Assembly (NCBI GenBank): GCA_030823955.1
Contig: JAVBYO010000015.1
Coordinates: 38,120-102,119, forward strand
DNA: 64,000 nt
Direction of reading: 5' to 3'
DNA from: Gallionellaceae bacterium
GTDB taxonomy: Bacteria; Pseudomonadota; Gammaproteobacteria; Burkholderiales; Gallionellaceae
The position numbers were made by a program, and so were the translations under genes. This document shows, in pieces, positions 28,113-36,322 of this stretch; within the stretch, counting starts at the first letter, position 1; each line of letters starts with the position of its first letter. The notes under the pieces were generated by a model that was given only the letters and a program-made list of their open reading frames with translations, was not told where the DNA came from and ran no database searches.

Positions 28113-29570
28113 TTGAACACTCTCCAACCGCAGATAGTCTGGGCGCATTTCTCCACGTTATGCGCGATACCGCGTCCTTCGTATCACGAGGCGGCGCTGC
28201 GTGAACATCTCATGCGCTGGGCGCAGGCGCGCGGCATTACCGCCGTCGTCGACGATGTCGGCAACCTGATCCTGAGCAAGCCCGCCAGTCCCGGCTGCGA
28301 GTCGGCTCCCGCAGTGATCCTGCAAGGCCATCTGGATATGGTGTGCCAGGCCAATGCCGGGACGCGGCACGACTTCGAGCGTGATGCCATCCGCACCGTG
28401 TTGCGCGAGGGCTGGCTCATCGCCGAGGACACCACGCTGGGGGCGGACAACGGTATCGGTGTGGCGCTGGCGCTGGCTGCGCTGGAAGAGCCGGGCCTGA
28501 TCCATCCCGCGCTGGAGGTGTTGCTCACCGTCAACGAAGAATCCGGCATGGATGGCGCACGCGGTCTTGCCCCCGATACTTTGCAGGGCGGTGTGCTCAT
28601 CAATCTGGATACCGAGGAGTGGGGACATTTCTATCTGGGATGTGCGGGCGGGGTAGATGTGGAGGTGCGCGGCGATTGCGGGCAGGATGAGTTGCCGCAG
28701 GATTATGTGGCGTTGCGCTTCGATGTGTCCGGTCTGCGCGGTGGTCATTCCGGTATGGATATCCACCTCGGACGCGGCAATGCCATCAAGTTGTTGGCGG
28801 AAGCGTTGCGTGATCTGGCGGCGCATACCGATGTGCGTCTGGTCGAGATGTTGGGCGGCTCGGCGCGTAATGCCATCCCGCGTGAGGCGTTTGCCGTGTG
28901 TGCCCTGCCTGCGGCTGCCGTGGCGGGGATCAACGAATGGGTGGAGCATCGATTGGCGAGCTGGCGCCAGCGTTTTGCCGACGGCGATGCTCAGGTGATG
29001 TTGCGTTACGAGCTGGACGAGATGCCGCTGGGCAAGGCTGTTCAGCAGGCGGAGCGCGAGCGTGTGCTGGCGTGGCTGGATAACGTCGTCAACGGTGTGG
29101 CGCAGATGAGTGACGACTTCCCCGGTGTGACGGACACCTCCAGCAATCTCGGTGTGTTCTCTCTGCAACGCGGCGAACTCAAAGCGACCTTCAAGGTGCG
29201 TTCCCTGCATGATGCCCGCGCCGATGCGCTGGCGGACAAGCTGTGTGTGTTCGCGGCGGGCTACGGTTTGCGTGCCGCGAAGGAGGGCGCGTATCCGGGC
29301 TGGACACCGGACCCGGCCTCGGCTCTGCTCGACTTGTGCCAGCAGGTGTATGTGGCGCAGTTCGGTCAGCCGGCCTCGATACAGGTGATCCATGCCGGTC
29401 TGGAATGCGGCTTGCTCGCGGCGAGTCATCCGCATCTGGAGATGATCTCGTTCGGGCCGGACATACGCGGTGCCCATGCGCCGGGGGAACGGGTAGAGGT
29501 CGCTTCGGTCGGACGGTGCTGGACCTTGCTCCAGGCGGTGTTACTGGCACTGTCGAAAGTGCGGCGATGA
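28113..29570 (+). CDS. pepD: Aminoacyl-histidine dipeptidase (peptidase D)
   Basis: 485 residues, exactly the E. coli PepD length; an M20-family di-zinc dipeptidase cleaving Xaa-His and other dipeptides in the cytosol. Zinc-ligand motifs: LQGHLDMV, the TLGADNGIGVA segment with bridging Asp, and VNEESGMDGA with catalytic Glu. The start is TTG at 28113, giving MNTLQPQIVWAHFSTLCAIP, as in the family; there is no ATG early enough and no clear ribosome site. The following glutaredoxin-like gene overlaps its stop (ATGA). Confidence 0.93.
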   Translation: MNTLQPQIVWAHFSTLCAIPRPSYHEAALREHLMRWAQARGITAVVDDVGNLILSKPASPGCESAPAVILQGHLDMVCQANAGTRHDFERDAIRTVLREGWLIAEDTTLGADNGIGVALALAALEEPGLIHPALEVLLTVNEESGMDGARGLAPDTLQGGVLINLDTEEWGHFYLGCAGGVDVEVRGDCGQDELPQDYVALRFDVSGLRGGHSGMDIHLGRGNAIKLLAEALRDLAAHTDVRLVEMLGGSARNAIPREAFAVCALPAAAVAGINEWVEHRLASWRQRFADGDAQVMLRYELDEMPLGKAVQQAERERVLAWLDNVVNGVAQMSDDFPGVTDTSSNLGVFSLQRGELKATFKVRSLHDARADALADKLCVFAAGYGLRAAKEGAYPGWTPDPASALLDLCQQVYVAQFGQPASIQVIHAGLECGLLAASHPHLEMISFGPDIRGAHAPGERVEVASVGRCWTLLQAVLLALSKVRR

Positions 29571-29803
29571 AGGTGCTGTTCTATGGCACGCCGTTCTGCC
29601 ATCTGTGTGACGAGGCCGAAGCATTGCTGCGATCGCTGCCGGTGATGGTGGAATATATCGACATCGCGGAGGATGATGCCGCGCTGGAGCGATACGAGAC
29701 ACGTATCCCGGTAGTGCGTCGGGTCGATACCGATGCCGAGCTGGGCTGGCCGTTCGACCGACAGGCACTGGCGGATTTTCTGGCAGGAACAGACCCCGCG
29801 TGA
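29567..29803 (+). CDS. Glutaredoxin-like protein, DUF836/YruB type
   Basis: 78 residues, a minimal thioredoxin fold: VLFYGTPFCHLCDEAEALL with a CHLC redox motif (11-14), the cis-Pro strand TRIPVVRR and C-terminal WPFDRQALADFL. This is the glutaredoxin-family domain seen in short bacterial proteins; the redox partner is unknown. It overlaps pepD by 4 nt and the next gene by 1 nt, so the three are translated in series. Confidence 0.85.
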   Translation: MKVLFYGTPFCHLCDEAEALLRSLPVMVEYIDIAEDDAALERYETRIPVVRRVDTDAELGWPFDRQALADFLAGTDPA

Positions 29804-30135
29804 TGGATAAGACGTATCTACAGACGGTCACGGTACATCCGCAGGCACCGGCCAAACCGGCCGCGGGTGCGCAGTGCAACGGCTGTGGTGTCTGTTGCGC
29901 GGCAGAGCCGTGCCCGGTGGCGATGGTGTTCCTGTGGCAATGGCGCGGTGCGTGTCGTGCCTTGGTGTGGCAGGATGAGTCGCGGCGTTATGTGTGCGGC
30001 ATGGTGCTGGGCCCGGAACAGCATGTGCGTTTCCTGCCCCGGTATTTGGTCAGACGTCTGGGGCGACTGTTCGCCGCGCGTATCTCTGCCGGATCAGGCT
30101 GCGACTTCGATGCGCAGGTGCAACACACTCCGTGA
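29803..30135 (+). CDS. Cysteine-rich YkgJ-like protein
   Basis: 110 residues starting at ATG 29803, inside the previous stop. Cysteines cluster in CNGCGVCCAAEPC (25-37), with further single Cys at CRALVW, YVCGMV and GCDF: a pattern suited to iron or zinc and similar to the CxxCxxCC motif of YkgJ-type putative metal-chelating proteins. No signal peptide. Its coupling to a glutaredoxin-like gene suggests a thiol- or metal-linked role; this is inference. Confidence 0.65.
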   Translation: MDKTYLQTVTVHPQAPAKPAAGAQCNGCGVCCAAEPCPVAMVFLWQWRGACRALVWQDESRRYVCGMVLGPEQHVRFLPRYLVRRLGRLFAARISAGSGCDFDAQVQHTP

Positions 30136-30141
30136 GTGTGG

Positions 30142-31998
30142 TCAGCTCGCTGCTTCTTTCGCCATCTCCAGTTCCAACCAGGCTTCTTCCAGTTCGGCCA
30201 CTTTGGCTTGCAGCCGGGTGTGGCTGGCATTCAGTTCGGCCACTTTGCTGCGGTCGGTGTCGGCATAGGTCGCCGGATCGGCAAGCTGCTGGTTGACTGT
30301 CGCGAGTTCGCTCTGGGCCTTGTCCAACTCGCTCTCGAGTTTGTTCTGCTTGGACTGCAAAGCCTTGCGGTTCTGCCGTGGAGCATTCGGTGTTTTGGGT
30401 TTTTCCTGCGCTGTTTGTGCAACGGTCTCGCGCGGACGGCGCTCCTCTATCCAGCGTTTGTAGTCTTCCAGGTCGCCGTCGAATAGTTTTGCGGAACCGT
30501 CGGCCACCAGCCATAACTCGTCGGCCACGGCGCGGATCAGGCTGCGGTCGTGTGACACCAGGATCACCGCGCCGGTGTATTCCTCCAGCGCGAGGGTGAG
30601 AGCGTCGCGCATGTCGAGATCGAGATGGTTGGTCGGTTCGTCGAGCAGCAGCAGATGCGGTTTCTGCCAAGCCAGCAGCGCAAGCGCCAAACGACTCTTT
30701 TCGCCGCCGGAGAAACTTGCCACCGGGCGGTCTTCACTGTCGCCCGCCAGACCGAAACGGCCAAGGAAGCTGCGCAGGGTGAGAGTGGTCTCTTTCGGTG
30801 CGATACGCTCCATGTGTTGCAGCGGAGTGGCCGCGCTGTCCAGATGTTCGAGTTGGTGCTGGGCGAAATAGCCGATGCGGATATCGGGAGTGAGTTCGAG
30901 TTTGCCCGAGGTCGGTTGCAACTCGCCCACCAGCAGTTTGATGAGTGTGGATTTGCCCGCGCCGTTGGGGCCGAGCAGGGCGATGCGTGCCCCGGCACGC
31001 AGGATGAGTTCGATGTCGTTGAACAGTTTCTTTTCGCCATAGGCGAACCCCATCTTTTCCGCACGCAGCAGCAGGTCCGGGCCGCGTTCCGGTGCTTCGA
31101 TCTCCAGCTCGAAATGGCCGTCGCTCACGTGTGCCGGAGCGATACGGGTGATGCGTTCCAGTGCTTTGATGCGGCTCTGTGCCTGTTTGGCTTTGGTGGC
31201 TTTGGCACGGAAGCGGCGCACGAAATCTTCCAGATGCGCAATCTTGTCCTGTTGTTTCTCGAAGGCCTGATTCTGCTGGGTGATTTTTTCCGCGCGGGCG
31301 CGTTCGAAGTCGTCGTAGTCGCCGGTGTAACAATCGATGGTCTTGTCGTGCACGTGGGCGATGCGGTTGACGCAGGCGTTGAGGAACTCGCGGTCATGCG
31401 AGACCAGCAGGATGCTGCCGGGATAACGCGCCAGATATTGCTCCAGCCAGAGGATGGCTTCGAGGTCGAGGTGGTTGGTGGGTTCGTCCAGCAGCAGCAA
31501 GTCGGCACGGTGCATCAGCGCGCGCGCCAGATTGAGGCGCATACGCCAGCCGCCGGAGAAACTGGTGACAGGGCGTTCCAGCGTGTCGTTGGCAAAACCC
31601 AGCCCGTTGAGCAGTTGCGCGGCGCGCGCTTTGGCGCCGTAACCGTCGATGGCCTCGTAGCGGTGTTGCGCATCGAACCAGATGTTGTCGTGTATTTCCT
31701 GTGCCAGCGCCTGTTCCAGCTGGCGCAGTTCCGTGTCGCCGTCGAGTACGAATTCGAGCGCGGACTGTGCCGAGTTGGCGATCTCCTGTTCGACGAAGGC
31801 GATGGTCTTGTCGGATTGCAAAGCGACTTCGCCACCGTCGGGTTTGATTTCGCCCCGGATGAGACGAAACAGGGTGGATTTGCCGCAGCCGTTATGGCCG
31901 ACCAGACCGATGCGCTGGTCGGTGTAGGCTTGCAGGTTCACGTTCTGGAGTAGCGGGATGCCGCCTTGCAGGTAGGTCAGGTTCTGGATGTTGAGCAT
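30142..31998 (-). CDS. yheS: ABC-F ATPase, YheS type
   Basis: 618 residues with two cassettes: Walker A GHNGCGKS and GPNGAGKS, signatures FSGGWRMR and FSGGEKSR, Walker B LLLDEPTNHLDL twice, and the H-loop SHDR. The linker RRFRAKATKAKQAQSRIKAL and a C-terminal coiled coil from ~530 (NRKALQSKQNKLESELDKAQ) are typical of YheS/Uup-like ABC-F proteins, which act on the ribosome; YheS helps with some nascent-chain stalls. Distinct subfamily from EttA at 13200. It converges with the Cys-rich gene. Confidence 0.9.
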   Translation of the reverse strand: MLNIQNLTYLQGGIPLLQNVNLQAYTDQRIGLVGHNGCGKSTLFRLIRGEIKPDGGEVALQSDKTIAFVEQEIANSAQSALEFVLDGDTELRQLEQALAQEIHDNIWFDAQHRYEAIDGYGAKARAAQLLNGLGFANDTLERPVTSFSGGWRMRLNLARALMHRADLLLLDEPTNHLDLEAILWLEQYLARYPGSILLVSHDREFLNACVNRIAHVHDKTIDCYTGDYDDFERARAEKITQQNQAFEKQQDKIAHLEDFVRRFRAKATKAKQAQSRIKALERITRIAPAHVSDGHFELEIEAPERGPDLLLRAEKMGFAYGEKKLFNDIELILRAGARIALLGPNGAGKSTLIKLLVGELQPTSGKLELTPDIRIGYFAQHQLEHLDSAATPLQHMERIAPKETTLTLRSFLGRFGLAGDSEDRPVASFSGGEKSRLALALLAWQKPHLLLLDEPTNHLDLDMRDALTLALEEYTGAVILVSHDRSLIRAVADELWLVADGSAKLFDGDLEDYKRWIEERRPRETVAQTAQEKPKTPNAPRQNRKALQSKQNKLESELDKAQSELATVNQQLADPATYADTDRSKVAELNASHTRLQAKVAELEEAWLELEMAKEAAS

Positions 31999-32058
31999 GG
32001 TGCGATGATAACAGAGGGGATGCCCCGCCGTTTCCGGCGGCGGGATTCGTTGCAGGGG

Positions 32059-32655
32059 TCAGGCGATCTTGCAGGCTTGCTCGAAGGTCAGGCGCGGGCT
32101 GCGCGGGTAGACGCCTTGGGCATCGCCGTAACCGAGGTTGCACATGAAGTTGGATTTGATGTCGGTACCCGCGAAGAACAGTTCGTCGACTTTGGCGTTG
32201 TCGAAGCCGGACATGGGGCCGCAATCCAGTCCGAGCGCACGCGCGGCGAGGATGAGGTATGCGCCTTGCAAGGTGCCGTTGCGGAAGGCGGTGATGTCGG
32301 CGAGTGTGGCATTGCCCGCGAACATGTCGCGCGCCGTGGGGATGGGCGGGAACAGGTGTGGCAGGCGTTCGAAGAAGCGCGTGTCGTAACCGATGATGGC
32401 GGTGACGGGGGCGGCCATGGTCTTGGCGCGGTTGCCTTCCATCATGGCCGGATCGAGTCTTTCTTTGGCGGTTTTGCTTTTGACGAACACGATGCGGGCC
32501 GGACTACAGTTCATCGAAGTGGGCGGCATGCGCAGGGTGTCATAAAGACGATGCAGCAGTTCATCCGGAACGGGGCGGTCTTGCCAGGCGTTATGGGTGT
32601 GCGCTTCGAGGAACAGTTGGTCGAATGCAGCGGAGGGCAGCGGGGTGTTGGACAT
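32059..32655 (-). CDS. Nitroreductase-family protein, malonic semialdehyde reductase RutE-like
   Basis: 198 residues, the HadB/RutE subfamily length. FMN-dependent nitroreductase fold with PPTSMNCSPARIVFV, KSKTAKERL, GAYLILAARALGLDCGPMSGF and the ending GDAQGVYPRSPRLTFEQ, all close to E. coli RutE. RutE reduces malonic semialdehyde to 3-hydroxypropionate in the Rut uracil pathway, but no other rut gene lies nearby, so the real substrate may differ. AGGAG site upstream of ATG. Divergent from 32850. Confidence 0.85.
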   Translation of the reverse strand: MSNTPLPSAAFDQLFLEAHTHNAWQDRPVPDELLHRLYDTLRMPPTSMNCSPARIVFVKSKTAKERLDPAMMEGNRAKTMAAPVTAIIGYDTRFFERLPHLFPPIPTARDMFAGNATLADITAFRNGTLQGAYLILAARALGLDCGPMSGFDNAKVDELFFAGTDIKSNFMCNLGYGDAQGVYPRSPRLTFEQACKIA

Positions 32656-32849
32656 GATCTTCTCCTGTGGCTGAGGGGATGTGTGCAGGGACGATTATGC
32701 ACCTCTTCAAGGGACGGTGCAGAGTGTGGTGTTCCCGCTGCGGAGGTTTCATTACTCGTTCATAAAACTTTCACTCCGCTGTGATGTGTGCCGCGTAAGC
32801 TGGTGTCGGTAGGCGCATAAGCGATACAACCATCATTCAGGAGGCGACG

Positions 32850-33146
32850 ATGAGATTTTTCACCGATGATTTCTTTTCCGAACAGCAGAAAGCGGCACTG
32901 GCAGGGAGTGAGTATCTGAAAGCAGCCCGTGTACCGCTGTATCAGTGCAAGCCTTCCATTCCGGTGTCGCAAGAACCGGTGTGTGATATGGCACAGCGCG
33001 ATGAGCCGCTTGCGGTTACCGGGCTGCGGGAATTTGAGCGGACTTCGCGCAACGTGGAATTCATCTTCCTCGGCGGCATCCTGGGTTTTTATGTGGCCGC
33101 CGCGTTGCTGGATATGTTGGCGCGCTCGCATGTGTTGAGTGCATGA
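32850..33146 (+). CDS. Hypothetical protein with C-terminal membrane anchor
   Basis: 98 residues with a good AGGAG site 7 nt before ATG. N-terminal two-thirds hydrophilic (MRFFTDDFFSEQQKAALAGS onwards) with two cysteines (YQCKP, VCDM), then one hydrophobic helix FIFLGGILGFYVAAALLDML near the C-terminus: a tail-anchored topology. No family recognised. Stands alone. Confidence 0.6.
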   Translation: MRFFTDDFFSEQQKAALAGSEYLKAARVPLYQCKPSIPVSQEPVCDMAQRDEPLAVTGLREFERTSRNVEFIFLGGILGFYVAAALLDMLARSHVLSA

Positions 33147-33337
33147 CGGGATGTAACGCTGTCCCGTTATTCTGTTCTTGTCCGGCGGGCAGGTCTTGTC
33201 CGCAGTCTGAATTCCCCTACTGACACTGCCGTCTCTGTTGGCTAATCACCCCAGTCTGATATAGGCTGTGCTCCTTGTGCGATGAGTCGCATCGGCGGAG
33301 CCGGGCGATATCGCCCGTTGATTTGAGGAGTGGAGTG

Positions 33338-33577
33338 ATGGTGACACCGGAAAACGTTAAAGATTACATACGGCACGAATTGGATTGCGACTATCTCGAA
33401 GTCGAGGGTGACGGTCGCCATTTCGATGCGGTGATCGTGAGCAAGGCTTTCGAGGGAGTGGGTATGTTGCAACAGCAACGTATGGTGTTTCAGAAATTGG
33501 GCGACAAGATGGAGGTGATCCATGCTTTGTCGATGAAGACGTTTACGCCCGAGCAGTGGGCGAAGCAAAACAAATAA
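33338..33577 (+). CDS. BolA/IbaG family protein
   Basis: 79 residues from ATG 33338 (GGAG site at 33332-33335; an earlier start would add unrelated residues). BolA fold: VKDYIRHELDCDYLEVEGDG, HFDAVIVSKAFEG with the conserved His ligand, and QQQRMVFQKLGDKM...IHALSMKTF. IbaG/BolA proteins bind [2Fe-2S] with monothiol glutaredoxins and take part in Fe-S trafficking and acid response. The partner glutaredoxin gene follows 16 nt downstream. In many proteobacteria ibaG lies between mlaB and murA; here that position is empty. Confidence 0.9.
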   Translation: MVTPENVKDYIRHELDCDYLEVEGDGRHFDAVIVSKAFEGVGMLQQQRMVFQKLGDKMEVIHALSMKTFTPEQWAKQNK

Positions 33578-33592
33578 ACCGGGAGAATGAAG

Positions 33593-33922
33593 ATGGATGA
33601 GAAAGAGATGGCGCTGGCAAACATCAAAAAGACTGTGACCGAGAACCCCATCGTGCTTTATATGAAAGGGACGCCGCAGTTCCCGCAGTGCGGATTCTCC
33701 GGGCGGGCAGCGCAGGTGCTGAAGAGTTGCGGAGTGGCGAAATATGTCGCGGTGAATGTGCTGGAAGACAAAGAGGCATGGGACTACCTCAAGTTCTACG
33801 CCGATTTTCCCACGTTCCCGCAGCTCTACATCAAGGGGGAATTGATCGGCGGTTCCGACATCATGCTGGCGATGGCAGAGCAGGGTGAATTGCAGAAGCT
33901 GATCCAGAGCGCTGTGCAATAA
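33593..33922 (+). CDS. grxD: Monothiol glutaredoxin Grx4
   Basis: 109 residues from ATG 33593, 7 nt after GGGAG (an ATG at 33587 is too close). Single-cysteine CGFS active site (33-36) in GTPQFPQCGFSGRA, TFPQLYIKGELIGGSDI glutathione-binding strand. Class II Grx that holds a bridging [2Fe-2S] cluster with glutathione and hands it to apoproteins, often together with BolA, its neighbour here. Confidence 0.95.
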   Translation: MDEKEMALANIKKTVTENPIVLYMKGTPQFPQCGFSGRAAQVLKSCGVAKYVAVNVLEDKEAWDYLKFYADFPTFPQLYIKGELIGGSDIMLAMAEQGELQKLIQSAVQ

Positions 33923-33936
33923 TCTTCATTGATTTT

Positions 33937-33965
33937 TTGGGCTATTTCCTAAATTAGTATAGAAT
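33937..33965 (+). promoter_or_regulatory. Candidate promoter for FapA-like gene
   Basis: TTGGGC (33937-33942), 17-nt spacer, TAGAAT (33960-33965). The -10 is one base from consensus and the -35 is weak. It would give a ~105-nt leader to the gene at 34079. Confidence 0.35.
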
Positions 33966-34078
33966 CCCCTCCCGCTCAAAGGGTTGATTCTGCGTAACTG
34001 TCAGTTTCTCCTGATTATTCTGGGCTAAATTACCCGCACTGAGCTGTGTGGCGAAATATTGGGATATTTCTGGGAATT

Positions 34079-36052
34079 ATGGAGCAAAAGTCGAACATCG
34101 GAAATTTGGCCGACCTCAAAGAGGGGGAGGTCTTGTTGCCCGCGTATCTGCAAAGGATGGCGGATGGGGTCTATGTGGATCTGGCACTCTTCCCCGTGGG
34201 CGGGGGATTCGTGCAGTTCATCGACCAGATGTTCGGCGGCGGGTCGCGCTTCCACGGTTTGGATTACGCTTTGTTTCAGGATCTGCTGTTCGATTACGAT
34301 GCCGTGCTGGATGCGCATGGTATCGATGCCAAGCTGCGTCTGGCTGACGATGTGGTGGCCTTTGACCCGAAACGTAAATCCATATATCGGGCAGTAAAGA
34401 TCGATTCACAGTTCCGGCATGCGGAGTATTTCTTCGAGCCGGTCTCCATGGATGTGGTGACCGAGACACCGGTATACGGGGAGCCGGGGCCTGATGGTGT
34501 CGCAGCGGTGATCAGCAAGACGCGCAGTGTGGAGTCGCAGCCCACCCAGTTGGATATCGACGAGTTCGTTGCCGACATGTGGCTGAAGGGTGTGCGTTTC
34601 GGTGTCGCGGTGGATGAAGTGGCGGGTGTGATCGCGCGCGGTGAGACGGTGCGTATGGAGATCGCCACCCAGCTTGATCCTACCGAAGGCTGTGATGCGG
34701 AGATCGAGGAGGCTTGCAGTGTGCTGCACCGCGATAACTCACCCAAGATATTGTTCAATGGCAAGGCTGATCTGCGCAAGTTCCAGAATCGTTTTCCGCA
34801 GATCGAGATGGGTGCGCGGTTGCTGAAGAAAAAGCCGCGCGTGTTGGGAAAGCCGGGCTACAAGGTGAACGGTCAGGTGCTGGAGCCGGAAGTGCCGAAA
34901 GATATCGATCTGTTTGCTCTGGCGGGACTCGGCACCTTTGTGGATAAGCAGCAGGACGGTGAATTTATCCTGTCGAAACAGGAGGGCTTCCTGTCCATTG
35001 ATACGGCGACCAACAGTATCTCGGTCACCGAGAAGATAGAGAACAAAGGCGGCATCAGTATCAAAACGACGGGCGATCTGGTGTTGTCCGGAAACGAGTT
35101 CATCGAACACGGCGAGGTACAGGAAGGGCGTGTCGTCGAGGGCAAGAGCATGACGTTCCGCTCGGCGGTCTACGGCGACATCCTCTCGCATGGCGGATTG
35201 ATCCTGTTCGAGAGCAACCTGTCTAACGGCAGCGCGAAGAGCAACGGCGGTGACATCACCGCGAGCGGGCGCTGTTTCAATTCTTATATCGAGGCATGGG
35301 AGGGCAAGATATCGCTCAAGTATGCCGAGAGTTGTGTGATCTTCGGCGAGTCGGTTCAGATCGAGCGTGCTATCAATTGCGAGATCATCGCGAACGATGT
35401 GCAGATCGACAGTGTCGAGGGCTGCGCCATCGCGAGCAAGGTGGTGCACATCGCGCTGTCCGATTCGTGCCGCGGCAAACAAACGGTCATCTCCATGTTG
35501 CAACCGGATCTTTCCGCGGTGGATGCGCAGATGAAACAGGTGCGCGAAGCGATCGCCGGATGCGAAAAGATCATTGCGGCGAGAGATCTGGGTATCGAGC
35601 AGATCAAGGCGGATCCGGAGGTGGCCCGTTATCTGGTGCTTGCGGCGAGTATCCATAAGGGGGCGGCCAAGCTGACCGATGCCCACGAGGAGAACTGGCG
35701 CAAGATGACAGTTAAATTCGCCAAAGTCGATGATGCGCTGAGGAAGCTGAATGCCGACAAGCAGGTGCAGGCCGACAAGATGGCAGGCCTGCAGCAGGAG
35801 TATGCACAGTTGCTGGAGATGCGCGGCCAGAACGGAACCGGGGTGACTTGTGTCATCACTTCAGTCGTCGGCGACACGCTGGTGCGCGGCGTTGCTTCGC
35901 AGAACGGTGCTGCCGATTTCCGCAAAGCGAAGATCGGCGACATCAAGGTAAAGTTGCGCGAACAGGGCCAGCAGAGTGACCGCCTCTTCTCCAATAGCAT
36001 GGGTTGCCTGGAGTGGAGCTACGTGGTGCCCGAGGTCGATGTGCAGTCGTGA
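34079..36052 (+). CDS. FapA-like DUF342 family protein
   Basis: 657 residues from ATG 34079 (GTG 34046 is an alternative). Matches the flagellar assembly protein A/DUF342 layout: a variable N-terminal domain, a KPGYKVNGQVL...ELEVP-like beta segment (GKPGYKVNGQVLEPEVPKDI), a right-handed beta-helix of short strand repeats rich in 'I.A.G.i' (VYGDILSHGGLILFESNLSN region), and a C-terminal coiled coil (~490-600, DAQMKQVREAIAGCEKII). FapA-type proteins are linked to flagellar placement or surface polymers; precise action is unknown. It stands outside any flagellar operon here. Confidence 0.8.
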   Translation: MEQKSNIGNLADLKEGEVLLPAYLQRMADGVYVDLALFPVGGGFVQFIDQMFGGGSRFHGLDYALFQDLLFDYDAVLDAHGIDAKLRLADDVVAFDPKRKSIYRAVKIDSQFRHAEYFFEPVSMDVVTETPVYGEPGPDGVAAVISKTRSVESQPTQLDIDEFVADMWLKGVRFGVAVDEVAGVIARGETVRMEIATQLDPTEGCDAEIEEACSVLHRDNSPKILFNGKADLRKFQNRFPQIEMGARLLKKKPRVLGKPGYKVNGQVLEPEVPKDIDLFALAGLGTFVDKQQDGEFILSKQEGFLSIDTATNSISVTEKIENKGGISIKTTGDLVLSGNEFIEHGEVQEGRVVEGKSMTFRSAVYGDILSHGGLILFESNLSNGSAKSNGGDITASGRCFNSYIEAWEGKISLKYAESCVIFGESVQIERAINCEIIANDVQIDSVEGCAIASKVVHIALSDSCRGKQTVISMLQPDLSAVDAQMKQVREAIAGCEKIIAARDLGIEQIKADPEVARYLVLAASIHKGAAKLTDAHEENWRKMTVKFAKVDDALRKLNADKQVQADKMAGLQQEYAQLLEMRGQNGTGVTCVITSVVGDTLVRGVASQNGAADFRKAKIGDIKVKLREQGQQSDRLFSNSMGCLEWSYVVPEVDVQS

Positions 36053-36070
36053 TGCTCACGCAACATCGCA

Positions 36071-36100
36071 TTGACATGATCTCTTGCCCGGCCACATAAT
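36071..36100 (+). promoter_or_regulatory. Sigma70-type promoter for EamA leader 2
   Basis: TTGACA (36071-36076, consensus), 18-nt spacer, CATAAT (36095-36100, one mismatch). Predicted start is about 36107-36108, again on the ATG of a short ORF 7 nt beyond the -10, exactly as at 11325-11338. Confidence 0.75.
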
Positions 36101-36107
36101 CTCTCCC

Positions 36108-36203
36108 ATGAATACACACCAGTCCATTCGTCACGTCCGAGTCGCCCCGTCCGCAAAGCTGCGGATGGTGTGGCATCGCGCGCAGGGTGGTCTGGTGAGT
36201 TAG
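36108..36203 (+). CDS. Possible leader peptide (31 aa), leaderless uORF upstream of second EamA gene
   Basis: A 32-codon frame whose ATG lies at the predicted transcription start. The product begins MNTHQSIRHVRVAPSAKLRM and continues VWHRAQGGLVS. An internal hairpin TCCGCA/TGCGGA (36150-36165) sits in it, and the Val-Trp codons (TGTGGC, 36169-36174) can pair with GCCACA of the downstream terminator. This is the geometry of transcription attenuation by a translated leader. No homologous peptide recognised. Confidence 0.35.
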   Translation: MNTHQSIRHVRVAPSAKLRMVWHRAQGGLVS

Positions 36204-36229
36204 CACGATTCAATTTTTTGCTTGCACGG

Positions 36230-36262
36230 GGCCACAGAAGAATCTGTGGCCTTTTTGTTTTT
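36230..36262 (+). terminator. Intrinsic terminator/attenuator in EamA leader 2
   Basis: Perfect stem GGCCACAG (36230-36237) and CTGTGGCC (36244-36251), AAGAAT loop, then TTTTTGTTTTT. It lies upstream of the EamA gene it could switch off. A second hairpin, GGCTGATGG (36279-36287) with CCATCAGCC (36302-36310), follows directly before the GAGGAG ribosome site. Confidence 0.8.
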
Positions 36263-36322
36263 GGCGCTCCCATTTCAAGGCTGATGGGGCCGCCGGTATG
36301 TCCATCAGCCGAGGAGAGCATC

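Noticed and set aside
28158..29477. 439-codon minus-strand frame opposite pepD
   Set aside because: Shadow of pepD; no domain, biased composition, and the sense strand has full family motifs.
30625..31953. 442-codon plus-strand frame opposite the YheS-type ABC-F gene
   Set aside because: Antisense to a complete two-cassette ABC-F; no recognisable domain.
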